Shown here: piece by piece, positions 1 to 9,200 of the stretch | Layout: every line of letters begins with the position of its first letter | Numbering within the stretch: the first letter of the stretch is position 1 | Assembly (NCBI GenBank): GCA_030849075.1 | Contig: JASAOO010003479.1 | Coordinates: 1-64,000 of the forward strand | DNA length: 64,000 nucleotides | Source: Zelonia costaricensis | Taxonomy: Eukaryota > Euglenozoa > Kinetoplastea > Trypanosomatida > Trypanosomatidae | Reading direction: 5' to 3' | Position numbers and translations under genes: made by a program | Notes under the pieces: model-generated | The model's input: the letters and a program-made list of their open reading frames with translations, nothing else | The model's database searches: none | Told to the model about the DNA's origin: nothing

Positions 1-45
1 CCGCGCCGCCGCCGCGGAGACCCCGGCGAGGCGGACGTGCGTCAT
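1..45 (-). CDS. Partial 5' end of a next gene (15 codons, cut by window edge)
   Basis: An ATG at 45 opens a minus-strand frame that runs without a stop to the left edge of the window (about 15 codons, beginning MTHVRLAGVS). It is the first ATG after a run of candidate trans-splice acceptors (AG at 82-81, 80-79 and 75-74), which follow a 60-base AG-free pyrimidine-rich stretch (83-142). An earlier ATG at 89 opens only a 15-codon frame (MPKSKAPPKA...) whose TGA overlaps this ATG as ATGA, but that ATG lies before the predicted acceptors. Too little is visible to name a product. The call rests only on position, spacing and orientation. Confidence 0.4.
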   Translation of the reverse strand, partial: MTHVRLAGVSAAAAR

Positions 46-73
46 TGCCTGGGTGCCAGTGCCTTGGGCGGCG

Positions 74-142
74 CTTTGCTCTTGGGCATTTGTGGATGGA
101 GGAACGTGGGGATGCAGTAGCGCCAGTCGCCGCCGCCCGCCG
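74..142 (-). promoter_or_regulatory. Predicted trans-splice acceptor for the left-edge gene
   Basis: Read on the minus strand, 142 to 83 has no AG and ends in a pyrimidine-rich stretch around 115-90. The first AGs are at 82-81, 80-79 and 75-74. This is the usual layout for spliced-leader addition. Inferred from sequence only. Confidence 0.4.
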
Positions 143-693
143 CTCTCCCTCGTGCGACACCTTGCGGTGGAGCAAGGGGGGAGGCGGGCATGTGGGACAA
201 GAAGAAAACCGCCGCTTGGGTATGAAAACAGGGCCCGTGGCTCCCTCTGGCCCCCCACCCCTCCCCACCCGCGTTGACGCCACCCCGCCACACGCGGCTC
301 CCGCCACGCACGCACGCACCGCGCGCAAAGCCGGTGGGGAGGACGGGGTGTCGAGAGGGGGGGGAGGGGATGGGGAACTGGAGAGAAGGGTAGAGGGAGC
401 GGGCGATGGGCAGACAGGAGAGGCACAAGGTGAGCTGTGCTCTCGGACTGGGTGGTCGCACAAAGGTTGTGTGCCTCCTCTGCATCGCACGCAGGCGGGA
501 GGGACACGGGAAGGGGGGGCGGAGAAACAGCTCGCACCCCTGCCTACGTGGGGGTGTATGGAGAAGGAGTGGAGACGGGGGTGGACGCGCTGCGGCCCCG
601 CCGGCTGTCAGAGTGGCGCATCCGCCTCGTCTCCCGCACCACCGTACGCGCAGCCCATGCGGAGCGGGCTGCCAGAACTCCTCGTTTTCGGCC
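143..693. other. Intergenic spacer: 3'UTR of PI synthase
   Basis: No convincing gene. Frames open on both strands here are low-complexity Pro/Arg/Gly translations of GC-rich spacer and share no recognisable domain. On the minus strand the stretch is pyrimidine-rich (for example 355-372 and 507-520), as expected for a 3'UTR followed by the processing signals of the next gene. Confidence 0.6.
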
Positions 694-1374
694 TTACGCG
701 GACTTGCCCTTCGCCGCACGCTCCTCGGCGTCCACGCAGGCGATGTGGTACAGCCCGTCGACCAGCTGCTGCACATTCACGACCTGCTTAAGGAAGCACG
801 GAACGGCACAAATGGCGAAGGCGTAGAACATGGCGGGGCCGAGGAGGGCCGCGTCGCGGTACTGGGCCCAGGCGTACAGGAAGATGTACGCGAACTCCTG
901 GCCAATGCAGAAGACGCCCATCACGCGCCGGTTCGAGTAGTACACGCGCAGCAGGCTGAAGATGCTGTCCGAGACGTCCTTGTGGCTGTCCTTGCGGATG
1001 AACACGGAGGCGTACATGCGGCAGAAGTGCGAGGCGACGTCGAGGAAGAGGAGCGAGGCGAGCACGAAGGTGTAGCGGTACGGCATGGGCTGCAGTACGC
1101 CGTCCAGCACGACGAGGAAGCCCGCGGTGGAGGCGCGGTCGGTCAGCATGTCAAGAATGGCGCCAAAGTGCGAGCACTGGTCCAGCGCACGGGCCGCCAT
1201 GCCGTCCACCGCATCCAGCACAAAAGACGCTGTGTACAGCACCAGGCACAGCGCCGGGTAGTCGCGCGCCACGAGGTAGGCGATGATGGAGCACGCCATG
1301 CGGGCGTAGCCGATCAGGTTCGGCACGAAGAAGTAGATCCGCGTTGGCTTCGCGGCGGACTTCTTGGGAGCCAT
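694..1374 (-). CDS. PIS: Phosphatidylinositol synthase (CDP-diacylglycerol-inositol 3-phosphatidyltransferase)
   Basis: 226 residues from ATG 1374 (MAPKKSAAK). The protein transfers the phosphatidyl group of CDP-diacylglycerol to myo-inositol, making phosphatidylinositol for membranes, GPI anchors and phosphoinositides. The CDP-alcohol phosphotransferase signature DG(x)2AR(x)8G(x)3D(x)3D is complete: D57-G58, A61-R62, G71, D75 and D79, preceded by the usual N-terminal segment (FVPNLIGYARM). Several hydrophobic segments follow, including about 86-102, 140-165 and 175-200, fitting an ER or Golgi multi-pass enzyme. Length matches eukaryotic PI synthases (about 210-230 residues). The open frame continues upstream to 1554, but that part is low-complexity Ser/Ala sequence lying before the predicted splice acceptor, so 1374 is the better start. 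Confidence 0.95.
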   Translation of the reverse strand: MAPKKSAAKPTRIYFFVPNLIGYARMACSIIAYLVARDYPALCLVLYTASFVLDAVDGMAARALDQCSHFGAILDMLTDRASTAGFLVVLDGVLQPMPYRYTFVLASLLFLDVASHFCRMYASVFIRKDSHKDVSDSIFSLLRVYYSNRRVMGVFCIGQEFAYIFLYAWAQYRDAALLGPAMFYAFAICAVPCFLKQVVNVQQLVDGLYHIACVDAEERAAKGKSA

Positions 1375-1382
1375 GGCTGATA

Positions 1383-1481
1383 CTGCTGCTGCTGCTGCTG
1401 CTGATGCTGCTGTTGGTGGCGAAGAGGGCGGAGAGAAGGCAAGGAGGCGGGTGGGTGCGGTGAGGTGCGGGTGGCGGAGTG
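1383..1481 (-). promoter_or_regulatory. Trans-splice acceptor inside a CAG triplet run, PI synthase
   Basis: On the minus strand 1481 to 1412 contains no AG and includes a strong pyrimidine tract (about 1450-1420). The first AG is at 1411-1410, the edge of a CAG run that includes seven perfect units at 1383-1403. The coding ATG is at 1374, so the leader is at most about 35 bases and could start at any of several equivalent AGs. Confidence 0.55.
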
Positions 1482-2163
1482 CTGAAGGGCGGCGTTGCGT
1501 GGATGCTGGGCAGCGCGATGTGGCGGACGAGCGGAGGTGCGGGAATGTGTTCATGGCAGTGGGGAGCGGTAGTTACAGGCGCGTCGTGGGTGCGGCACCG
1601 AAGTGAAACAATGGAGGGGGGGCCATTGTGGGGAAGGAAGACGTTGGGTGTTCGCATCCGCGCATCGACAAGCAGCGCCCGCGAGAGAGCGAGTGGCGCG
1701 CGTGCCCGCAGAGATGAGCTGAGCAGCGCCGTGGGGCAGAGAACTCCTGTGACGGGGGAAGGGGGAGAGGGGGGGGTGGGTGGCGAGGAATCCCCACCAG
1801 CACCGCTGCCGGCGTGTTCAATCGCGTTTCGTGGGTCAGGACAAGGGCGCGACGCACGCAACAGCGGCTGCACCTCTTCACATCGCAAACGAGTGTGCTG
1901 CCACGTGTCTTGGTCAGCGCGTCACCCCGCTGGACCAGCGCACGCCCTGTCGCCGAGGGCTCGACGGTGCACAGCGCAAGAAAGGGGGAGGGCTCTTAGG
2001 GGTGGGCAAGTAGGAGCCGCGGTTCGCGTGTGAGCAGAGAGAGAGCGTGCGTGTGCGTGTGCATTGGCTGGTCGACACGGAAAGGAGACCGCATGGGGCG
2101 CGTCTCGCACGAGACGGCGCGTCGGCCCCACAACAGCCCCCCGCCGCCCACCCGACACAGTTG
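1482..2163. other. Intergenic spacer
   Basis: No gene supported. The minus strand is pyrimidine-rich (for example 1745-1775). Short open frames on both strands are compositionally like spacer. It should hold the 3'UTR of the zinc protein gene and upstream signals of PI synthase. Confidence 0.6.
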
Positions 2164-2556
2164 TCAGGAGATAGGGCGCTTACTCGGCAGCACCTGCTGC
2201 GCTTGCTGCAGCTGCTGGTGGTGCTGGCTCTCCTTGCGCAGCTCATCGCGCGCTGCGTCGACGCTGAAGGGGCAGGCGCGGTACTTGAGAATGGGATAGC
2301 GGAAGTACACGTTCTCCCTCGCCACCTGCTGCTTGGCCAGGCAGCGGTCGCACAGATGCGAGCCGGCGTCGCTGAAGCTGCTCCTCGGCTGTCGCAGCCC
2401 GCAGCCGTAGCACATCTCCTTGCAGTCCGCGCACACCATTGTGTTGAGCGGGCCGTTCTTCTTTGGGAAGTGCTCCGAGGGAAGCAGCCGTGCGCACTGA
2501 CAGCACTTCAGCCGCAGGTGCCGCTTGGACGCCGCGAGCAGGACGCTGCGGAACAT
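2164..2556 (-). CDS. Small Stc1-like zinc-binding protein
   Basis: 130 residues from ATG 2556 (MFRSVLLAAS). The N-terminal half is a compact cysteine domain: C18/C19-x-C21, C42-x2-C45, C49-x2-C52 and C69-x2-C72, with the spacer pattern Cys-x2-Cys, LP-x-x-x-F, Cys-x2-Cys, x3, Cys-x2-Cys, P-x3-FS, Cys-x2-Cys. That order resembles the Stc1 domain of fission yeast Stc1, a LIM-like fold linking RNAi to a histone methyltransferase complex. The C-terminal half is polar with a Gln-rich helix (about 105-125). No membrane segment or signal peptide. The frame is open upstream to 2967, but a pyrimidine tract with AGs at about 2690-2640 places splicing downstream of those codons. Function is unknown; the domain match is by eye and could instead be a generic zinc ribbon or LIM-like fold. 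Confidence 0.7.
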   Translation of the reverse strand: MFRSVLLAASKRHLRLKCCQCARLLPSEHFPKKNGPLNTMVCADCKEMCYGCGLRQPRSSFSDAGSHLCDRCLAKQQVARENVYFRYPILKYRACPFSVDAARDELRKESQHHQQLQQAQQVLPSKRPIS

Positions 2557-3225
2557 TGCGCGGCGCTCGTGCGACAGCGAGCAGCTCTGCGTGCCGTTCT
2601 CGTGACAGCGGCTCGCCTCCCGGTGCAGTACAACAGGAAGGGGTGACTTCAGCGGCGGCGACGAGACAGCGGGGGGGGGGAGCGGGTGCCGCTTGCAGCA
2701 TGATGACACAGGAAAGCACATGACAGCGGCGCCACGCACAGCGGAGTGGCGGTGCAGGCGGTGAGCCCCGGTGCAGAGTCGCGGTTGTGCGGCGCGAACA
2801 GGGCGGAGTGCAAAAGGGGGAAAGGGGCAGTCGTACGGCATCGGAGCGGAGCTTGCTGATGGCCACAGCGGCTCACAGGCCTTCACAGGGGCACACCAAA
2901 GGCGCAGGACAGGGAGCGCTGCAGCCGTTCGGCTGTACGTTCGGCTTTGAGGTAGCGTCTGCGCCATGCGCGCGCCGCCAACGTTGGCGAAGACACCACG
3001 TGCATACGCACACTTGCAGGAAGTAGTTCTGTGAAAGGGGCGGGTGGAAGCGGTGGAGTTGAGAAACCGTCAAAACGAGGCTTGCACTGCACTAGTCGGA
3101 CGCGTACCTCGCGCAAACAGCGCCAGGCGCTTGTCCTGTGCACACACACACACACACACAACTGCCACACGCCTTCGACTCTGTGCCACGGGCATCGTGC
3201 TCCCCTCTCGTTACCACACATGCGG
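2557..3225. other. Intergenic spacer with short CA repeat
   Basis: Holds the predicted splice signals of the zinc protein gene (C-rich tract on the minus strand, near 2668-2680) and a CA microsatellite at about 3141-3160. No gene supported. Confidence 0.6.
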
Positions 3226-4524
3226 CTACCGTGTCGCACCCCAGTGCTTGTACAGCACAACGTCGTCGCCGAACCTCTCCGTGACGATGGCAAACACCTC
3301 GTCCGCAAACTGCTGCACATCTGGCACGAGTTGCTGCAGCGTCACGCCCTCGCCTGCGAGGAGGCCATTGCGCATGAGCTCTTCCGCATACACCTTGCGC
3401 AGACCGGCGTTCGCGGCCATGCCACGCGCCAGGACGTGGGCATAGTAGCGCTCCGTCAGTTTCTCCCGCGCCACGTGGGCAATGGTCTCCTCGTAGGTGG
3501 AGAGATGCCCCTTCCGGGACCCGTTCGTCGCGTCGCGCAGCCGCAACTCGCTGACGAGCACAATCTGCCTCGCCGCAGCAGGTGCGTCAGAACTTGCTGG
3601 ACTAGAAGAAGCCGACGACAGCGAGCTCGCGGAGCGCCCTGCGTCACGGGGTTCGCGGCGCTGCCACCACCGCCAGGGCCGCGGCGCCGCCGACGCCCTT
3701 TCGTCGCCGCTGCCGTCCGCGCTGTCGCGCAGCCGCTGATCTGCGCGAAGGAAGCCGAGCGACGCGCGCGACGACTGGCCGACCGTGCTGGCGCTGCTCA
3801 TGAACCGGTCGGGCGCCAGCTCCGCCTGCGCATCGACGAGCACAGTCGACTGCGTCTTCTGCAGATAGAGAAGGACGCTGTGCAGCACGGCGTTGACGTG
3901 CAGGCGGCGCTCCACGATAGCGGGCCGAGGCCGCACAAACGTGGCCGCCGCCTCGCCGCCTGCTGCATCCGACGTGCGCGCAGGCGGCGCCGCGGGCGTG
4001 TTCGGGGTCACCTCGATGGTGTGCCGCACGTGGGTCAGTCGGTTTTCGATAACGGCCATGTCGCAGGGAAAGTGGGAGCGGAAGGACTTGCTGACCGGCG
4101 CGGGGTCGGTGGTGAGCACGTACGTGTACGTGGTGAGGTAGTAGACGAGGTACAGCAGCGCCACAGAGCCGGCAAGCGCGTAGACGCCGAGGGCCAGACG
4201 CAGCCGGTCGAGATACGCAGCAGGACCGCTGCGGCGCAGCACGTCAACGAAGTCGAAGCCCTCCTTGCCGTACACAACGCGCCGCGACACGTGTTCGTGT
4301 TGCAGCGGGCGGCGCGTGTCACGAGAGCCCTCGCGTTCGAGTGGCTGGCCAACCTCGCCATCCGTCGTCAGCGCATCCGCAAGAGTGCGGCGAGTCGCAG
4401 AAAGCGGTGGTGTCGGTGCAGTACCGGCCGGTGCCGCGGGCGATGCGGAATTCTGCGTCGACGCGGCGCGGCACGCTGCCGTGCGCAGCAGCAGCAGCAG
4501 CGCAGGCCGGCGCCGCTGGAGCAT
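3226..4524 (-). CDS. Probable mitochondrial single-pass membrane protein, family not recognised
   Basis: 432 residues from ATG 4524 (MLQRRRPALLLLLRTAACRA). The first 20 residues are Arg- and Leu-rich without acidic residues, like a mitochondrial presequence. One hydrophobic segment lies at about 112-138 (LGVYALAGSVALLYLVYYL). The region after it up to about 240 carries conserved-looking helices, a Ser/Ala/Arg-rich insert spans about 245-325, and the last 110 residues (HLSTYEETIAHVAREKL... to the C-terminal HWGATR) look folded and helical. The upstream frame to 4941 is low complexity and precedes the predicted acceptor at 4599-4598; no ATG occurs between that acceptor and 4524. I do not recognise the family, so the mitochondrial location is an inference from the N-terminus. 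Confidence 0.75.
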   Translation of the reverse strand: MLQRRRPALLLLLRTAACRAASTQNSASPAAPAGTAPTPPLSATRRTLADALTTDGEVGQPLEREGSRDTRRPLQHEHVSRRVVYGKEGFDFVDVLRRSGPAAYLDRLRLALGVYALAGSVALLYLVYYLTTYTYVLTTDPAPVSKSFRSHFPCDMAVIENRLTHVRHTIEVTPNTPAAPPARTSDAAGGEAAATFVRPRPAIVERRLHVNAVLHSVLLYLQKTQSTVLVDAQAELAPDRFMSSASTVGQSSRASLGFLRADQRLRDSADGSGDERASAAPRPWRWWQRREPRDAGRSASSLSSASSSPASSDAPAAARQIVLVSELRLRDATNGSRKGHLSTYEETIAHVAREKLTERYYAHVLARGMAANAGLRKVYAEELMRNGLLAGEGVTLQQLVPDVQQFADEVFAIVTERFGDDVVLYKHWGATR

Positions 4525-4597
4525 CAAAGCCCTATGCGTCCTAGACGGGCAGAAGAAGAGAACTGTTGTGAGACGCGTCGGTGGTGGGGTACTGCGC

Positions 4598-4671
4598 CTG
4601 CACCACGTCACGCCAGCAGCGGCAGAGAGCGCGGTGGATGGATGGAGAGGCCGAAGAGAAAGAGGGGGGTT
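4598..4671 (-). promoter_or_regulatory. Predicted trans-splice acceptor, mitochondrial membrane protein gene
   Basis: On the minus strand 4671 to 4600 has no AG and begins with a C/T-rich tract (4671-4640). The first AG is at 4599-4598, about 75 bases before ATG 4524, with no intervening ATG. Confidence 0.5.
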
Positions 4672-5084
4672 CTGCAACTGCCCTTGCGCTTCGCGTCGCC
4701 TCTCGTGCACTGACCGCCCCCCTCCACCACCACCACCACCACCCCACGCAAGTTTAAAGCGAAAAACCGCGACGAGCGGTGCGAGACGGAGCATGGACTG
4801 GAGTGACGCGAAAGGGATAAGGGGGGAGAGGGGGAGGGGTGCATTCCGCCGAGGCAAGATCAGCGGCAGCACGTACACAGGGGCGTCACACGTACCTGCT
4901 GCTTGCCCACTGCCACGTCTCGACTGCTCCGTGACAAGCATGGCGAGGCAAACTCGATTTCTTTATTTCCTTGTTTGTTTTGTGTTGCCGTGTCGGCACG
5001 AGAGCACGCCAGCGCCACCCACGGCCCACCGAGGAATCCGCTGATGACACACGCGCCGGCGCCGGGGGGGAGGGGGGGGGGGCT
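4672..5084. other. Intergenic spacer
   Basis: Contains a CAC-type triplet run (about 4722-4744) and an AT-richer patch (4950-4985, with runs of T on the plus strand). Otherwise nothing beyond UTR-like sequence. Confidence 0.55.
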
Positions 5085-5765
5085 TCACTCGAGGCGTGGC
5101 CGCGACGTCGGCGGCGCGTCGGCCCCCGCCCCCGGGGCGGTGCTGGGCGTGCTCGCGGCCGCCCCCTGCATGTGCAGCAGCTCCTGCACCCGCGACAGAT
5201 TCTCCTGCTTGTCCGCCAGCTCAGCCCGCGCGTCTTTTATCGCCGCGGCCGTCAGCTTCGCAAGCGCCTTGAGTTGGCGGTGGCACAGCTCCACCATCTT
5301 TGCGCGCCGCCCCTCCGGCGTCGACGTGTCGATCACATCCGCCGCGCGGCTGCTCAGCAGTTCTTGCAGCGCGGCGCGGCGCTCCTTCCGCTGCGCACGC
5401 CGCGCGTCCTCCTCCTCCGCGCTGGGCCCCGTCGCCGCCCCGGCCTCCGCCGTCCCGGGGGAGGGGGAGGCGGAGCTTCCCTGGATGGCGAGCTGCTGCG
5501 TCGCCTCGGCCGGCGGGGTCTCGGTGGCCTTCCACACGCAGATCTTCTTGGTGAGGTCGACGAAGGACAGGCCGTGGAAGGTCAGAGCGTTGCTGACGCT
5601 GTTCATGCTCTGGAAAACGACGATGAGCCGCCCGTCGACGGCGTCCCACGCCTCGATGGCGCCACAGCGCCGCAGCAGCATGTGCAGCAGGTCCTCCTGA
5701 GAGTCTGGCGGGCACGAGGTGATGTACACCGTGCGGTGCAGCTTGCCCACCAAGTCCAGCGGCAT
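5085..5765 (-). CDS. RRM-domain RNA-binding protein
   Basis: 226 residues from ATG 5765 (MPLDLVGKLH). Residues about 10-85 form an RNA-recognition-motif fold: beta-1 RTVYITSCP (RNP2-like), a helix with LLHMLLRRCGAI, beta-2 and beta-3 RLIVVFQSM (RNP1-like but lacking the usual aromatic pair), and a final strand KKICVWKA. A Pro/Ala/Ser linker follows (about 90-115). A long charged helix (about 120-200, rich in Arg, Glu, Ala and Leu) is likely coiled coil. The tail is Pro/Ala-rich. A pre-mRNA or mRNA-processing role is plausible from the fold, but the weak RNP1 suggests it could bind protein rather than RNA. The 12-base leader from acceptor AG 5778-5777 supports this start. Confidence 0.8.
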   Translation of the reverse strand: MPLDLVGKLHRTVYITSCPPDSQEDLLHMLLRRCGAIEAWDAVDGRLIVVFQSMNSVSNALTFHGLSFVDLTKKICVWKATETPPAEATQQLAIQGSSASPSPGTAEAGAATGPSAEEEDARRAQRKERRAALQELLSSRAADVIDTSTPEGRRAKMVELCHRQLKALAKLTAAAIKDARAELADKQENLSRVQELLHMQGAAASTPSTAPGAGADAPPTSRPRLE

Positions 5766-5776
5766 CTTCTCCTTCT

Positions 5777-5825
5777 CTGTGCGTGGGGTGCGGAGAGGGG
5801 GGGAGGGGGGGGCGGGAGGCCGGTC
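5777..5825 (-). promoter_or_regulatory. Predicted trans-splice acceptor, RRM protein gene
   Basis: On the minus strand 5825 to 5779 is AG-free and mostly C/T (long C runs), then AG at 5778-5777 followed after 11 bases by ATG 5765. A textbook tract-plus-AG arrangement with a very short leader. Confidence 0.6.
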
Positions 5826-6249
5826 CTAACGCGGTGTACGCGTGAAGCCTGTGCGCTCCGGTGTGCGGGGGGTGAGGGGGTCACGTCAGGGCCCGCAAGT
5901 GGAGTGCTCGAGAGAGCTGTGTTGTCAGCTTGGACGGCGAAGGCAAGACCGAGTTGGGAGACGCGTGGGAGGAGAGGAGAGTGGGATAGGTGGGGAATGG
6001 GAGCCGCGCTGCGTGGGCACGAGTCAACTCTGTGCGCGAAGAGGAGGGGGGAGGGGCGTTCAGCAGCGGGTGCTGCCACGGAGGTGAGGAGAGTTGTCGC
6101 CCCAACGAGGCTACAGAGCGGCAGCCGCAAGCCGGCGACTGCGTGCTTCATCGATGTTGGTGCACTGCGCCAGCGCCAAATAAGAGCACAGGGTAGGGAG
6201 CGGAGTTGACGCAAACACGTCGTAGACGTGGCCGCACGCCACCTGTGCG
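5826..6249. other. Intergenic spacer
   Basis: No gene supported. Pyrimidine-rich patches on the minus strand (for example 5955-5990 and 6040-6060). It should be the 3'UTR of the Aurora-like gene. Confidence 0.55.
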
Positions 6250-9200
6250 TCACCAGCCGTCATCCTCGTCGCTCAGCGCATCGAAGCTCAGCCGCACCGC
6301 GCACGGTGGCGCCTTGGCCGGCTTCTTGCGCTTCCGCGGCCCCTGAGGTGCGGGCACCGCCACCCCAGCCACGCGCGGTGCGGCGCCGCCTGCGGTGGTC
6401 GGGAGTGGGTCGAGGCGCGCTGGCGGCGGCGGTTGCCGCATCAGCAGCGAGGGAGGCCCCGCACTCGACTGCCCCGATGCAGAGCGAGGCAGGACGGCAA
6501 CGCGGCGATCGGCGTGGCCGTCGGCGGCATCGATCGAGGACCGCGTGGAGGCCACTGAGGTGGGGGGAGAGACGGACACCGCTGCGTCCCCGGCCGGCCA
6601 CTCGCCTCGCGCGGCGGTCGGAGTGGCGGACGAGAGGCTGCTGACCGTTATGGAGCAGAGTTCGTGCGTGTCGCCGCCGCTCACCCGCCGCGCGCACCCC
6701 TGCAGTGCCCCCGCACCCACCGCGGCGGCAGCGGAGACGTTCGAGCGACTTGGGTGGCGCAGCGTGCGGTCGTCCGGCGCCGCGGCTACCGCGCCGGAGC
6801 TCGCGAGGGCGTTGGGGGCGCGGGTCACGGACAGCAAGCTCAGCGACATGTCGCTGAGGGTTGGCGTGATGGTGTGACGGCCGACGTGCCCTGTAGAGCG
6901 GAGACTTGACCCGCTCGCGCGACGTCCAAGAAACGCCTCGGGCTCCTCGGCGCCCACCGCGGCTTCGACCACGGCGCCAACCAGCGGCGTTGCCGGCACG
7001 GCGTGCCCGTGCGTGGAGTCCGCCAGTGGGCTCGTCGGGAAGGCAAACCCCACGAAGGGCGACGCGGAGCTCACAAACAGCGACGAGGGCGCCGCTGACA
7101 CGAGCGAGGCAGTGCGCTCACGGCGTTGCATGTTGGCTGCGGCTGAGTTGGACGAGAGCGACGTTGAGCTGGGCGACGACGAGGTCGCCAGCGACGTGTT
7201 GACGGAGGCGCTCTCGTCGGCGTGCACAAGCGGCATGGCGACGGCGGCCGCGCCGAGGGATGCGCCGCTGGCGACGGCGGTGCCGGTGCGTGGCGACGTC
7301 TCCGTGACGGATGTCCGGTCGCCCGCCTCGAAGGGTGCCGTGCCGCTCGTCGCGTGTGCGGCCGCCACGCCGCTGCCGCCGCTGCCGTCTCCCGCGGCAC
7401 CCGACGCAGCCACCTGAGAAAAGGTCTCGGAGAGGTCGCGCATCACAGGCGGCGGCACGTCGCCGCAGACAGACGCGCCACCTGCGACACACGCGGCGCC
7501 TTCCGTTGCCAGGAAGGGGTGCGCCAGGGCGGCGGCAGCGTCGCAGCGCGACGGCTCCTCCACGCGCAGGAGGGCCCGCAGGAAGGACGTGGCCGTGTGC
7601 GACAGCCCGTGCGGGGGGAAGCACGGCTTCCCGGCGCACACCAAGCGCTTCACCCCCGCGGGCGACACGTTGTCGAAAGGGGCGTAGCCGCACAGCATCT
7701 CGAAGGCGAGGACACCGAGGGCCCACACGTCGGACTTGTGCGACCAGCCACAGCCGCGAATGACCTCCGGGGCCGCGTAGTCCAGCAGCCGCCCACCGCC
7801 CCGTCGATCGGCCGTCTCGTCGAGCCGGCCAGCCCACCGCGTGCACGCACCGTTGGGAAGCTGCACAGCCGCCATGAAGTCACCAAGCGTCGCCTGCACG
7901 CCGCCGCTGTCGTCATCCTCGGTGCGGCGCAGTAGCACGTTGCGGGCCGTCACGGCGCGGTGCACAATGCCGTGCCGGTGCAGGTGTGCGAGAGCGCAGG
8001 CGATGTGCCGCACGAGGGGCCGCGCCTGCGCCTCTGGCAGACGTCGGTTCGGCTGTGCGGCAAGGTGGGCGGCAAGATCGCCGTCCGCCGCGTACTCCAG
8101 AACAGCGTACCACCGCCAGTCGTCCGAGAAGGAGGTGTACAGCCGCACAATGTGCGGGCACTGCCGCCCCGCCATCGCCTGCAGCCGCATCGCCCGCTCC
8201 ACGCGCGCCGCGCTGTCGTCCTGCACGCGCGCGCCGTCCTCGGCCACCACCTTGAGGGCCACGACCACGTTGCTTCGCTTCTCGCGGACCATGAACACAA
8301 GGCCGCTGTGGCCCTGCCCGACGCGGCGCCCCACGTCGAAGTCGGCGAGCGTCCACCTCTGCGCGGCGGCGGCGATCCGCGACTTGCCAAGGGATGGTGA
8401 GGTGGACCACGACGCCGGCAGCGCAGGCGGGCGGCGCGCGGGGGACGGCGACAGGAGAATCGAGGGCCCAGGCGGTGGGGTGGGAGGTGAAGCACGAGTG
8501 ATGGGCGAAAGCGTCAGCGCGTCCTGCTCCTCCTCTGCCGCGTCGTCGCGATAGACCCAGTGCTCGATGTCAGCGCACACGTTGGGGCTGCCGCTGCTGC
8601 TGGCGGCCGTGCCAGGTGGTGCAAGGCCCGATGAGCCCCGCGCATCGCGAGAGGCGCGGTAAGGGTTGCGCTCGGGTTCGCAGCTGTCCGCACCGAGAGC
8701 GTCAGCACCACCCACGCACGTCTCCTCCGCGGTGTGCATTGTGCTCAGCTGCTCGCTCGACTCCTCAAGCACTCCGGCGTCAGTGTAGTCTGCCAGCGCA
8801 GCCCGCAAGCGCCGCGAGGAGCGCAGTGCCGCCGTCACGTCGAGCGTTGCCGGCACCTCGTCCCACCACACACCGGCCTCATCCTCCGCCTCGTCCTCGC
8901 CCGTAACGCTGTCAAATGCGCACTCCCTCCCCGACCCGGCCTCGGCACTCTCCGACGTGCAGTCGGCAACCGATGCCGCCCCCGCGCCTCGCGCCACGCA
9001 CAGCTGGGCCAGCTGCACCTCTGCGTAGGTGAGCCGCCGCAGCAGCGCCACGGCTGCCTGGTCCGCCGCGCACACAAGGGGCGGCGGCGCCGTCGGGGCG
9101 GCAGAGGGGCCGCGGCCCAGCTCCAAGTCGCCCGCCGGCACGCTGAAGCGCACGTGGGCGGGAGGGGCCGGTGCCCGCTGCGGCTGCCCTCCGTGTGCCG

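Noticed and set aside
45..791. Plus-strand frame of 248 codons at the left edge
   Set aside because: Overlaps the C-terminal end of PI synthase in antisense and reads as GC-rich spacer.
1375..1554. N-terminal extension of PI synthase
   Set aside because: Encodes Ser/Pro/Ala low-complexity and lies upstream of the predicted splice acceptor.
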